DNA from: a virus
IMG/VR virus record: IMGVR_UViG_3300023096_000009
Location: 1 to 43,201 of that record
Reading direction: 5' to 3' (one strand)
DNA: 43,201 nt
In this document: positions 1 through 5,682 of the stretch, piece by piece
Layout of the letters: each line of letters opens with the position of its first letter
How positions within the stretch are numbered: the stretch's first letter is position 1
The notes under the pieces: generated by a model
Told to the model about the DNA's origin: nothing
Database searches by the model: none
The model's input: the letters and a program-made list of their open reading frames with translations, nothing else
Program-made: the position numbers and the translations under genes

Positions 1-126
1 CGCAGCGCATTGAGGAACTGTCGCCAGAAGCTCGCGCCATTCTTGCCGAGATACTTCGCGACATCACCCACTATGCGCGAGAGCACGCCCAGGTCAGTTG
101 GCGTAAAAACAAGGGACCGATGGCCC
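1..126. repeat. Terminal direct repeat, left copy
   Basis: Identical to 43068-43193. The repeat lies inside a small plus-strand gene that begins at 43010 and ends at 209 once the ends are joined. The simplest reading is an assembly overlap of a circular (or terminally redundant) molecule. The integrase-proximal attP lies inside the window, so this repeat is not an att duplication. Confidence 0.95.
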
Positions 127-209
127 TCTATTGGAAGGCGGTCGGCGCCTATTCCGAGCACATCCGTCGCGCCGTCCGACCCGCACGAACGCGGAGGGCT
201 ACCCCATGA
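1..209 (+). CDS. Small phage protein, C-terminal part (gene continues from the right end)
   Basis: Reading from base 3, this is the end of an 88-residue protein whose start is at 43010; the reading frame is continuous through the terminal repeat. The joined product begins MTERSLRPEV and ends RTRRATP, with an acidic, helical middle (EELSPEARAILAEILRDI) and a basic C-terminus. No recognised domain. The stop TGA at 207-209 overlaps the next start as ATGA, so it belongs to the early plus-strand operon leading to excisionase and integrase. Confidence 0.75.
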   Translation, partial: QRIEELSPEARAILAEILRDITHYAREHAQVSWRKNKGPMALYWKAVGAYSEHIRRAVRPARTRRATP

Positions 210-364
210 AGACTCTGGACCGCGCCCTCATCACCTTCACCATCGTGGTGCTAGCCGTCTCCGCCTATGGCAGCTATCGCCAGCGCCAGGCCATGGATGC
301 GCTGATCAAATCCAACCTCATCCTGATCGAGGTGCTGGTGCGCGAGGAAGGGCCAGGCGCATGA
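206..364 (+). CDS. Small single-pass membrane protein, unknown
   Basis: A 52-residue protein starting MKTLDRALITF. Residues about 7-22 (ALITFTIVVLAVSAYG) form one likely transmembrane helix, followed by a basic stretch and an amphipathic helix. The start at 206 is chosen over an upstream in-frame ATG at 131 because it forms an ATGA overlap with the preceding gene; its own stop overlaps the next start at 361 in the same way. Function not recognised. Confidence 0.65.
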   Translation: MKTLDRALITFTIVVLAVSAYGSYRQRQAMDALIKSNLILIEVLVREEGPGA

Positions 365-684
365 GCAAGCCCGTTCCCGCATCGAAGCTGGTCGAGCGCT
401 ACGGCTTCACCGCGCGCCACTGGACGCGGCTCGCGGCGCAAGGCAAGGTTCCAGGCGCTCGTCAGCCCTTTGGCGCCAACGGCCGCTGGGTGTTTGACCC
501 GGAGGCCGTCGCGCGCTGGTGGGAGGCCCAGCGCAAGCAGGTGAACGAATGGCCAATGTCTACAAGCGGGGCAACACGTGGTGGGGCCGGGCGCAAAAGA
601 ACGGTGAAGAGTTTCGCCGTTCCCTCGAAACACGATCTGAGAGCGTCGCTCGCGAGCGTCTTAGGACGTGGCTCGACGAGCTAG
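361..684 (+). CDS. xis: Excisionase-like winged-helix DNA-binding protein
   Basis: A 107-residue protein whose first 60 residues match the MerR/excisionase-type HTH pattern: a start helix (SKLVERYGFTARHWTRLAA), a GKVPGAR turn and a strand-helix ending in FDPEAVARWWEA. It would direct excision together with the integrase. It starts by ATGA overlap with the upstream gene. Odd point: the frame stays open for 136 bp inside the integrase gene, giving an about 40-residue basic tail with no recognised fold; the tail may simply be a by-product of the overlap. Confidence 0.75.
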   Translation: MSKPVPASKLVERYGFTARHWTRLAAQGKVPGARQPFGANGRWVFDPEAVARWWEAQRKQVNEWPMSTSGATRGGAGRKRTVKSFAVPSKHDLRASLASVLGRGSTS

Positions 685-1712
685 ACGCCTCTGCATGGGG
701 CGGCCGGCCGAAGGTCACCTTCAACACCGCCGCCGACGTCTTTATCCGCGAGCACGGCCCCACGCTGCGGCCAGGCTCGCTCAAGCGCTACGGCTCATCC
801 ATCGTCTGGTTGGAAGAGCGCTTCTCCGACAAGCTCATCGCATCGATATCGACAGCGGATCTGCGCGAGTTTGAGACGTGGCGGCGCTCCATGGGCGCGG
901 CGGCGCCGACCGTGCGGCGCGACCTCGCCTGCCTGTCGTCCATCTACGGATTCGCGATCGAGAAGGAATGGGTAGACGCCAACCCGGTGTCGCCCTTCCT
1001 CAAAGCCCGCAAGAAGCGCGGCTTGCGCGAGAGCCCGTCACGCACCCGCTATCTCACCCGCGCGGAAGAGGCCCGGCTGCTGGAAGGCGCCATCGCCCGC
1101 GTGCGCGACGCCATACTGGTGGCGATCTATTCCGGCCTGCGGTCAGACGAGCAATGGGGGCTGACATGGGACCGGGTCGACCTGGCGCGCAAGCAGGTCG
1201 TCATCCCGAAGGAAATGGCCAAGGGCAAGCGCGAGCGCACCGTCATCCTGCTCGATCCGGCAGTCGAGGTGTTGAAGCGGCTCCCCCGGCATATCCGCTC
1301 GCCGTTCGTGTTCTTCCACGGCGGCCCGCTGCCGAGCAAGAAGCCGGGCGATGCACCCCGGCGGGTGTCGCGGACCACGAAGGACGGCGACCGTTTCAAC
1401 CACATGCTGCGCGGTTTGAAGAAGGCGGCCGAGCGGGCCAACGTGCCGGATCTCATCTGGCACGATCTGCGCCGGACCCATGGGTGCCGGTGCATTCAGG
1501 AGCAGAACTTCTCCATGGAGATGGTCCGCGACCAGCTCGGGCACTCCAGCGTGGTGCAGACCGAGAAAGCCTATGCCTTCCTTGAGGTCGAAGCACGCCG
1601 CACACGTGCCGGCACAATTCCCGGCACAGCCGAGAGCGAAACGGTTCACGACGTGCAAAGCGTTGTGAAACCTCAACAGGGCAAGCGGCTGGCGACAACC
1701 AAGAAGAAGTGA
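549..1712 (+). CDS. int: Tyrosine-type phage integrase
   Basis: A 387-residue site-specific recombinase. N-terminal arm-binding-like region (residues 1-45, YKRGNTWWGRAQ), core-binding SAM-like domain (about 55-150), then a catalytic domain with all expected residues: R198 in SGLRSDE, a lysine near 225-227, H305 and R308 in HDLRRTH, H332 in LGHSS and nucleophile Y342 in TEKAYAF. Start at 549 (MANVYKRG) rather than the longer frame at 519, because the family typically begins here. It is the last gene of the plus-strand early operon and its 3' end lies about 95 bp from the attP core, the usual phage arrangement. Direct repeats that may be its arm sites begin within its 3' coding region. Confidence 0.95.
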   Translation: MANVYKRGNTWWGRAQKNGEEFRRSLETRSESVARERLRTWLDELDASAWGGRPKVTFNTAADVFIREHGPTLRPGSLKRYGSSIVWLEERFSDKLIASISTADLREFETWRRSMGAAAPTVRRDLACLSSIYGFAIEKEWVDANPVSPFLKARKKRGLRESPSRTRYLTRAEEARLLEGAIARVRDAILVAIYSGLRSDEQWGLTWDRVDLARKQVVIPKEMAKGKRERTVILLDPAVEVLKRLPRHIRSPFVFFHGGPLPSKKPGDAPRRVSRTTKDGDRFNHMLRGLKKAAERANVPDLIWHDLRRTHGCRCIQEQNFSMEMVRDQLGHSSVVQTEKAYAFLEVEARRTRAGTIPGTAESETVHDVQSVVKPQQGKRLATTKKK

Positions 1713-1945
1713 AGCCAGCCCGTCAGGCCGCACAATAACCGGCACAGTGTAAGGGGATTGCCGCTTTTACCGGCGTAAAATCAATGGCTTATAAGCTGCG
1801 CCAATCGGATTTTGATTCCCCCATGCGGAGGTTCGAATCCTCCCGCCCCAGCCAAAAACTTGAATGAAATCAACGATCTAGTCATCGGACATTTCGGACA
1901 AACCGGAACAGAGCGCGAATTCCGGACGCACAAAAGCCGGCACAG
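1609..1945 (+). repeat. Candidate integrase arm-type sites (CCGGCACA repeats)
   Basis: Four copies of CCGGCACA in the same orientation flank the attP core: 1609-1616 and 1621-1628 inside the integrase 3' end, 1739-1746, and 1937-1944. Three of the four are followed by G. The arrangement (three on the integrase side, one on the other) resembles P and P' arm sites of tyrosine integrases. Binding is inferred only from position and repetition. Confidence 0.45.
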
Positions 1946-2110
1946 TTGGCTCACGGGCGCTCAGCTCTTTTCCCCGATTCTGCGGATATCCCCACTGTCC
2001 ACCGCCCTCGTGATGGACAGTGAGCCACGGCCGGCGCTCGATATAGTCGGGCGGGCCGCCGGACTAGTGAGTCGGAGCCGTCCCTTCCGACAACAGACGG
2101 AGACGCGCCG
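1713..2110. other. Intergenic attachment region
   Basis: About 400 bp without a convincing gene. It holds the attP core (1807-1854) and two of the four CCGGCACA repeats. A 100-residue frame at 1812-2114 begins inside the tRNA fragment, has no ribosome binding site and no recognisable protein character, so it is not called. The leader of the next gene occupies the right end. Confidence 0.7.
1807..1854 (+). other. attP: attP core: 3' half of a tRNA-Gln(TTG) gene
   Basis: The segment holds an anticodon arm with loop TTTTGAT (anticodon TTG), a T-arm GGAGG-TTCGAAT-CCTCC and an acceptor end CGCCCCA-G-CCA. No D-arm or 5' acceptor strand precedes it, so it is not a complete tRNA. The 3' strand TCCCCC of the anticodon stem would need GGGGGA on the 5' side, but only GGA is present (after TC), which places the left edge of host identity near 1807. 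The core would restore the 3' end of the host tRNA-Gln gene on integration. Confidence 0.85.
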
Positions 2111-2335
2111 ATGACGTTTTACGAATTCATATTGAGCCGGAAGGCCTCCGACACCCCGCGTGGAGACTTCGTCGGTGACGTGAAGAGGGATCGGGATTTT
2201 CCCAAGGATGTCGCGGACTGGGACCGGCTTCATCTGTATTTGTCGATGAAGGCAGGCAGCAACGCCGAAGCGGTTCTTAAGGCAGCAAAACCAGTGTGGC
2301 GCGCCTATGAGCGGGAGGTCGGCAAACTGGCGTAG
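2111..2335 (+). CDS. YozE-like (SAM-like fold) small protein
   Basis: A 74-residue protein, MTFYEFILSRKASDTPRG..., with the YozE family layout: N-terminal FYEFIL, an internal DVKRDRDFP segment and the pattern YLSMKAGSNAEAVLKAAKPVW. YozE proteins are small helical proteins of unknown biochemical role, found in Firmicutes and in proteobacterial phages. It lies alone on the plus strand just beyond attP and converges with the minus-strand genes to its right, so it may be expressed from the prophage edge. Confidence 0.8.
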   Translation: MTFYEFILSRKASDTPRGDFVGDVKRDRDFPKDVADWDRLHLYLSMKAGSNAEAVLKAAKPVWRAYEREVGKLA

Positions 2336-2445
2336 CAAAGCGCGGGCGCCAGATTCTCTCCCAGGTTGGAGTTAGGAGAGAAGTGCCCCGAACTAGTGTT
2401 TTCAACGGCTTAGGTATCGGTGAGAAAGATAATTGGCGCAGGGCG

Positions 2446-2461
2446 CTGCAAGGGTTTGCAG
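2446..2461. terminator. Possible bidirectional hairpin between convergent genes
   Basis: CTGCAA-GGGT-TTGCAG forms a 6-bp perfect stem between the convergent genes ending at 2335 (plus) and 2489 (minus); the plus-strand side is followed by a pyrimidine-rich stretch CCTTTCTTTCCC. The stem is short and the U-tract is broken, so the call is weak. Confidence 0.35.
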
Positions 2462-2488
2462 GGCCTTTCTTTCCCACTTTCTGGGCCG

Positions 2489-2734
2489 CTATTCGAGATC
2501 GTCGGGCGTTTCGCCGTAGCGCGCCAACTCCACGGCCGGCTCGAAGTCGCCGAGGTTCGGGTCCCCACTTCGGGAAAACGCAATCGCACCGACGTTGCCT
2601 TCAGCGGCGGCCATCTCACGTGCGCGGCTTTTCGCCTGGGCGGCGTTCTGACACTCGACCGGCTCCAGTCCGAAAAGCTCGTCGAAGCCGTTTCGGATGA
2701 ACGGGATCGCGACGTAATAGGTGACCTTCGCCAT
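2489..2734 (-). CDS. Conserved-looking small protein, unknown
   Basis: An 81-residue protein, MAKVTYYVAIPFIRNGFDEL..., of mixed alpha/beta character with an acidic C-terminus ending TPDDLE. The middle (ECQNAAQAKSRAREMAA) resembles a helix of small phage proteins that pack against a beta sheet; no family is recognised with certainty. It is the last gene of a two-gene minus-strand unit with the one starting at 3010 (12-nt gap), beyond the late-operon terminator at 3063-3097. Confidence 0.6.
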   Translation of the reverse strand: MAKVTYYVAIPFIRNGFDELFGLEPVECQNAAQAKSRAREMAAAEGNVGAIAFSRSGDPNLGDFEPAVELARYGETPDDLE

Positions 2735-2746
2735 AACTTCTCCCTG

Positions 2747-3010
2747 CTACTTGGCCTTGCGATCTCGCCGCAGGGCCTCGCCTTTCCAGGCCGTTGCCGC
2801 ATCCAGTCCATCTAAAGCTACGCCGTTGGCGTCTTTCGCTCCGCAGATGCAGCACCGCATGAGCCGCAGAAGGCGGTCGAGGCTTTCCATCTCGGCGACA
2901 TTGGTCATCTGAATAAGCTCGGCCGGGCTGAATACGGTGCGATGACCGCATGAGCACTGCACGCCCATCAGTTGGTTCTGGTGCCGAAGCCGGTAGATAT
3001 TCCCATCCAT
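2747..3010 (-). CDS. Small protein with Cys pairs (possible zinc ribbon)
   Basis: An 87-residue protein with Cys pairs QCSCGH (about residues 19-22) and CCICGA (about 53-56), spaced as in a small zinc-ribbon or treble-clef fold, and a basic C-terminus (RRDRKAK). Metal binding and DNA or RNA contact are inferred from this pattern only. It starts just downstream of the strong terminator at 3063-3097, so it probably has its own promoter in the about 50-bp gap. Confidence 0.55.
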   Translation of the reverse strand: MDGNIYRLRHQNQLMGVQCSCGHRTVFSPAELIQMTNVAEMESLDRLLRLMRCCICGAKDANGVALDGLDAATAWKGEALRRDRKAK

Positions 3011-3062
3011 GTTCCAACTTTGTTCTCACCCCATAAGGGGTGTCAAGCCCGCCTTGGAACGC

Positions 3063-3097
3063 AAAAAAAGCCCCGCCATCCCGAGGGAAGGCGGGGC
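3063..3097 (-). terminator. Rho-independent terminator of the late operon
   Basis: On the minus strand, an 8-bp GC-rich perfect stem (GCCCCGCC pairing with GGCGGGGC, bases 3090-3097 and 3070-3077), a 12-nt loop and then seven T (A run at 3063-3069 on the plus strand). It follows the last lysis-region gene, which ends at 3119. This is the clearest intrinsic terminator in the window. Confidence 0.9.
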
Positions 3098-3118
3098 CAG
3101 TCAGACAGGGAGGCCACG

Positions 3119-3325
3119 TCAGAGGACGGGGGCCACTACACCCGGCCGGATGGCCGGATCTGTTGCGCCGTTAGAGGGCGGGCGTGGGGATAACTTCCGG
3201 CTGTCATAGGCACAGCGGATCAGTTGCGCGGCCAGGCGCTCAGCCTCTTCCGGAGTCAGCGTCTGGCAGGTTTCGGTTGGCGCGATCACAACGCCGAAGG
3301 GCCTCGCCCAAGCGCGGATCTCCAT
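3119..3325 (-). CDS. Small late-operon protein, unknown
   Basis: A 68-residue protein beginning MEIRAWARPFG, with a helix TPEEAERLAAQLIRCA and a proline-rich end. Its ATG overlaps the stop of the upstream membrane protein by one base (TGATG), so it is translationally coupled. It is the last gene of the late operon before the terminator at 3063-3097. No membrane segment, lipobox or domain is recognised. Confidence 0.5.
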   Translation of the reverse strand: MEIRAWARPFGVVIAPTETCQTLTPEEAERLAAQLIRCAYDSRKLSPRPPSNGATDPAIRPGVVAPVL

Positions 3326-3663
3326 CAGCGCGGCCCTCGCCGACGGGGCGGGCGCACCGGCTTTGGCGGCAACTGATCGAGCTTCACTGAAATCTCTTCC
3401 AGCAGCTCGGTCATGCGGTCCTGCTCGCCCTCGCGGCGGTCGGCGATCGCCTCGCGCACGGCCTTGGTGAGATCCTTGAGAGCCGCCGCCACGTCGCGGA
3501 ACGTGTCGGTGTCGACCAGCGTAGCGCCGAGGATGGACGTGGTCGGGTCTGGCGGGGCGGTCTTGAGAGCGGTGCCGGCAGACTTGTTGCCTGAGAGTGC
3601 CGCGAGCAACGCGAGCGCGAGGCCAACGATGGTGACGGCGTCAGCGACGTTGATACCGAGCAT
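3325..3663 (-). CDS. Membrane-anchored coiled-coil protein of the lysis region
   Basis: A 112-residue protein: hydrophobic segment at about residues 8-23 (AVTIVGLALALLAALS), then a helical, charged region with coiled-coil character (FRDVAAALKDLTKAVREAI, then TELLEEISVKLDQL) and a basic proline-arginine tail. The start at 3663 is preferred over an in-frame ATG at 3714, which would lie deep inside the preceding gene. One TM helix plus a coiled coil next to endolysin and holin-like genes is the layout of inner-membrane spanins, but no partner lipoprotein is seen, so this is only a candidate role. Confidence 0.55.
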   Translation of the reverse strand: MLGINVADAVTIVGLALALLAALSGNKSAGTALKTAPPDPTTSILGATLVDTDTFRDVAAALKDLTKAVREAIADRREGEQDRMTELLEEISVKLDQLPPKPVRPPRRRGPR

Positions 3664-4069
3664 CGAAAGCCGCCCTATAAATCGAGAGAAGGTCGGCCAG
3701 GGCGAGCGGCACATAGACCGCGAGGCCTGTGGTCACTACGCCATCGGCCATGAAGGTGCCGGCGAGCAGGAACAGCGAGATGTTCGTCCACAGCAGGAAG
3801 CCGGCCGTGGCGCCGATCATCCTGACAATGGGCGTGCGCGGGTAACGCCCATTGATGAACAGGGCGGCGACTCGCGCCGCCCCGGCGAGGCCGAACACCA
3901 GCATGATGTCGGACTCGCTCAAGCCGTGGCGAAGCAGCTCATGCATGTTGCCGGCGGCAATGGTGTCGCCGGGTTGCATGAGCACCAGCGCCCAGCCGAT
4001 CATGACAATGGCCGACAGCCATTCGAGGCCGCGATCGGCGTGGGTAGTGGGGCGCGTTCGTTGCCGCAT
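3641..4069 (-). CDS. Four-helix membrane protein of the lysis region
   Basis: A 142-residue protein, MRQRTRPTTHADRGLEWLS..., with four predicted hydrophobic segments (about 18-34, 56-73, 83-104 and 110-128) separated by short charged loops and a basic end. The ATG at 4069 lies just after the holin-like gene (stop at 4075); the longer frame to 4507 is a shadow of that gene and of the endolysin. Position suggests a lysis-related or second holin/antiholin role, but no family is recognised. Confidence 0.6.
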   Translation of the reverse strand: MRQRTRPTTHADRGLEWLSAIVMIGWALVLMQPGDTIAAGNMHELLRHGLSESDIMLVFGLAGAARVAALFINGRYPRTPIVRMIGATAGFLLWTNISLFLLAGTFMADGVVTTGLAVYVPLALADLLSIYRAAFDARYQRR

Positions 4070-4074
4070 GGCCG

Positions 4075-4455
4075 TCAGGCCCCGATCGGCTTCTTGGCCA
4101 CCCAACGGCCGTAAAGGGTGATCGCGCCGCCGACGGCCGTCCCTGCGGCCATGGTGATGCCAATGATGGCCTCGGCATCCTCCGGACTGACGGCAAAGCC
4201 GAAAAGGCCAGCGGCACCCGCACCCATCGACACCAGAGCGCCGATCGTCACGCGAGACTGATACCAGGGCTCGGAATTGGTGGCGTGCGTCGCCTTGGCC
4301 ACGATTTCCTTCACGACAGGGTTCTGGCGAACCTCCTGAATGACCTGCGAGGCGATCTCGCGCGACTGCTCGCGCGGGGCATTGTTGAGGGGCGAGCGAA
4401 CGACTTGCTCGACCGCGCCACGGATGGCGCCGGTAAGGATGTCGGCGACGATCAT
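4075..4455 (-). CDS. Holin-like membrane protein
   Basis: A 126-residue protein with a soluble N-terminal half (MIVADILTGAIRGAVEQVV...) and two C-terminal hydrophobic helices (VTIGALVSMGAGAAGLFGFA; IIGITMAAGTAVGGAITLYG) joined by a short acidic turn, ending in a basic KKP tail. The ATG at 4455 overlaps the endolysin stop as ATGA and is preferred to 4470. Being coupled to the endolysin and having two helices fits a holin; related alphaproteobacterial phage proteins occupy this position. Direct evidence of pore function is lacking. Confidence 0.6.
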   Translation of the reverse strand: MIVADILTGAIRGAVEQVVRSPLNNAPREQSREIASQVIQEVRQNPVVKEIVAKATHATNSEPWYQSRVTIGALVSMGAGAAGLFGFAVSPEDAEAIIGITMAAGTAVGGAITLYGRWVAKKPIGA

Positions 4456-5234
4456 TTGGAAAGCTCCCATGTGAAGGTGTGGCCTGCGGATTCGGCGAGC
4501 ACGGCAAGGGCGGTCGCCATGCCGGCGATCATGGTCAGGGCGGCGTCCTCTGCCGGTGATGGGGCGGGCGGCTCACCCAGCTCCGCATCGCCGCGCCAAC
4601 CGGCAGCGGTCCACCCGGCGGCATTGAGGGCGGCGAGGAAGGACTCGGCGTAGCCGGCGATGGCGGCGGCGCGGTCAGTGCCATTGACGACGGCGCGGGC
4701 ACCGATGAAGTCATGGGCTTCACCGGCGAGGAACTTCTCCATGCTCTTGCCGGTGAAGTCGCCCTTGCCGCTGGCACCGGCAAGCATGCCCTCGAACAGG
4801 ATGCGGGCGGATATGGCCGGATCGAGTGCGAGGCCGGGATTGCTCACGAGATCAATGCCGATGATCTCGCCCAGGCGGCGATAGTTGTCCTCGTGGGTGA
4901 GCTGCACGTCGCCTCGGCCGAACATCGACCGGCCCTTGGCATCGACCCGCCAGTACGGCGTCTTCACGCTTGGCAGCTTGCCGGCCTTCCACGCCTTCTC
5001 CAGCGCAGCGACAGCACCGGCATCCGTCGACGCGAGGGTCTCTCGCACCGGCTGCATGCGCTTGGCGGTCTCGTGGTAGCTGGTCGCCAACGGATAGGCG
5101 ACGAGGTCGCGATCATCGAGATTGAGCCGTGCGGCCTCATCGAGCAGGCGGGTGAGGCCGCTAACTTGTGATTGGGTCAGCCGGCCGCCAAACAGCGACG
5201 AGCGCACCCGGTCAAAGAAGACCGTGCGGTTCAT
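4452..5234 (-). CDS. Endolysin, GH19-like lysozyme/chitinase fold
   Basis: A 260-residue murein hydrolase. N-terminal MNRTVFFDRVRSSLFGG; the catalytic-acid motif ATSYHETAKRM (Glu in YHET, about residue 55) and the GH19 signature GRGDVQLTHEDNYRRLG (about 106-122) identify the family used by many phage endolysins. The C-terminal about 50 residues are hydrophobic (MIAGMATALAVLAES), perhaps a membrane anchor or a helix packing against the holin-like protein. No signal peptide at the N-terminus, so export should depend on a holin. An intrinsic terminator lies just upstream (5265-5290) and a broken copy of its first 70 bases lies at 5537-5607. Confidence 0.9.
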   Translation of the reverse strand: MNRTVFFDRVRSSLFGGRLTQSQVSGLTRLLDEAARLNLDDRDLVAYPLATSYHETAKRMQPVRETLASTDAGAVAALEKAWKAGKLPSVKTPYWRVDAKGRSMFGRGDVQLTHEDNYRRLGEIIGIDLVSNPGLALDPAISARILFEGMLAGASGKGDFTGKSMEKFLAGEAHDFIGARAVVNGTDRAAAIAGYAESFLAALNAAGWTAAGWRGDAELGEPPAPSPAEDAALTMIAGMATALAVLAESAGHTFTWELSK

Positions 5235-5264
5235 GAAGTGCTCCGAATATCAGGGTGCGAACGT

Positions 5265-5290
5265 AAAAAGCCGCCCGGTCAGGGCGGCTT
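5265..5290 (-). terminator. Intrinsic terminator upstream of the endolysin
   Basis: A 9-bp perfect stem (5268-5276 with 5282-5290; AAGCCGCCC on the plus strand), a 5-nt loop, and five T on the minus strand at 5265-5269. It lies between the gene ending at 5326 and the endolysin start at 5234. If active it limits read-through from the tail module into the lysis genes, implying partial termination or a lysis promoter in the about 30 bp that follow. Confidence 0.75.
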
Positions 5291-5325
5291 GGGGTGGTTA
5301 GATTGCTATTAAGCAGCGGACGTCG

Positions 5326-5463
5326 TCAGTGGCCGTAAGCTTTCAGCAGCGCGCCAAGCGCTGCGGCGCCGAGCATGATGAACGACAGGATCATCCTCTG
5401 ACGCGACGGCTGCCTTCGCCAGATCATGGCCATGCGGATGACGATGCGGGCGAGTTTGTCCAT
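5326..5463 (-). CDS. Very small membrane protein, unknown
   Basis: A possible 45-residue protein, MDKLARIVIRMAMIWRRQPS..., with a basic N-terminus and one hydrophobic segment (MILSFIMLGAAALGALL) near the C-terminus, ending AYGH. It lies upstream of the lysis terminator. The start at 5463 is chosen over 5508 because the extension has no membrane or family character. Coding status is uncertain because of its size. Confidence 0.4.
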   Translation of the reverse strand: MDKLARIVIRMAMIWRRQPSRQRMILSFIMLGAAALGALLKAYGH

Positions 5464-5536
5464 GCCCTCGGTGTAGCCAGATCGGCAAACGAGGGAAACC
5501 CACGACATCGGCGGCGCGTCATGCCGCCCACCTGAA

Positions 5537-5607
5537 ATTGGGTCAGCCGGCCGCCAAACAGCGGCGAGCGCAGCCGACCAAAACGACCGTGCGGTTCATG
5601 GAGTGCT
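5537..5607 (-). pseudogene. Broken duplicate of the endolysin 5' end
   Basis: About 71 bp closely matching 5171-5242, which covers the endolysin start codon, its upstream bases and the first about 20 codons. Shared blocks include ATTGGGTCAGCCGGCCGCCA and GACCGTGCGGTTCAT. In this copy the region after the start is one base shorter, so the frame shifts and stops after MNRTV plus 13 other codons. It borders the esterase module at 5683 and looks like a scar of an insertion or duplication at this locus. Confidence 0.85.
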
Positions 5608-5682
5608 GCGGAAATGCAGATTCCGCCAGGTGGGGGCGGCTGGCGGTGTTAATCAAGCATCCGAGCTAAGGAGGCTCTAGGT

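Noticed and set aside
1744-1854. Complete tRNA gene
   Set aside because: Only the anticodon and T arms plus the acceptor 3' end are present; no D-arm or 5' acceptor strand precedes them.
2383-2815. Overlapping frames on both strands
   Set aside because: They overlap the 81-residue gene at 2489-2734, which has the better start and composition.
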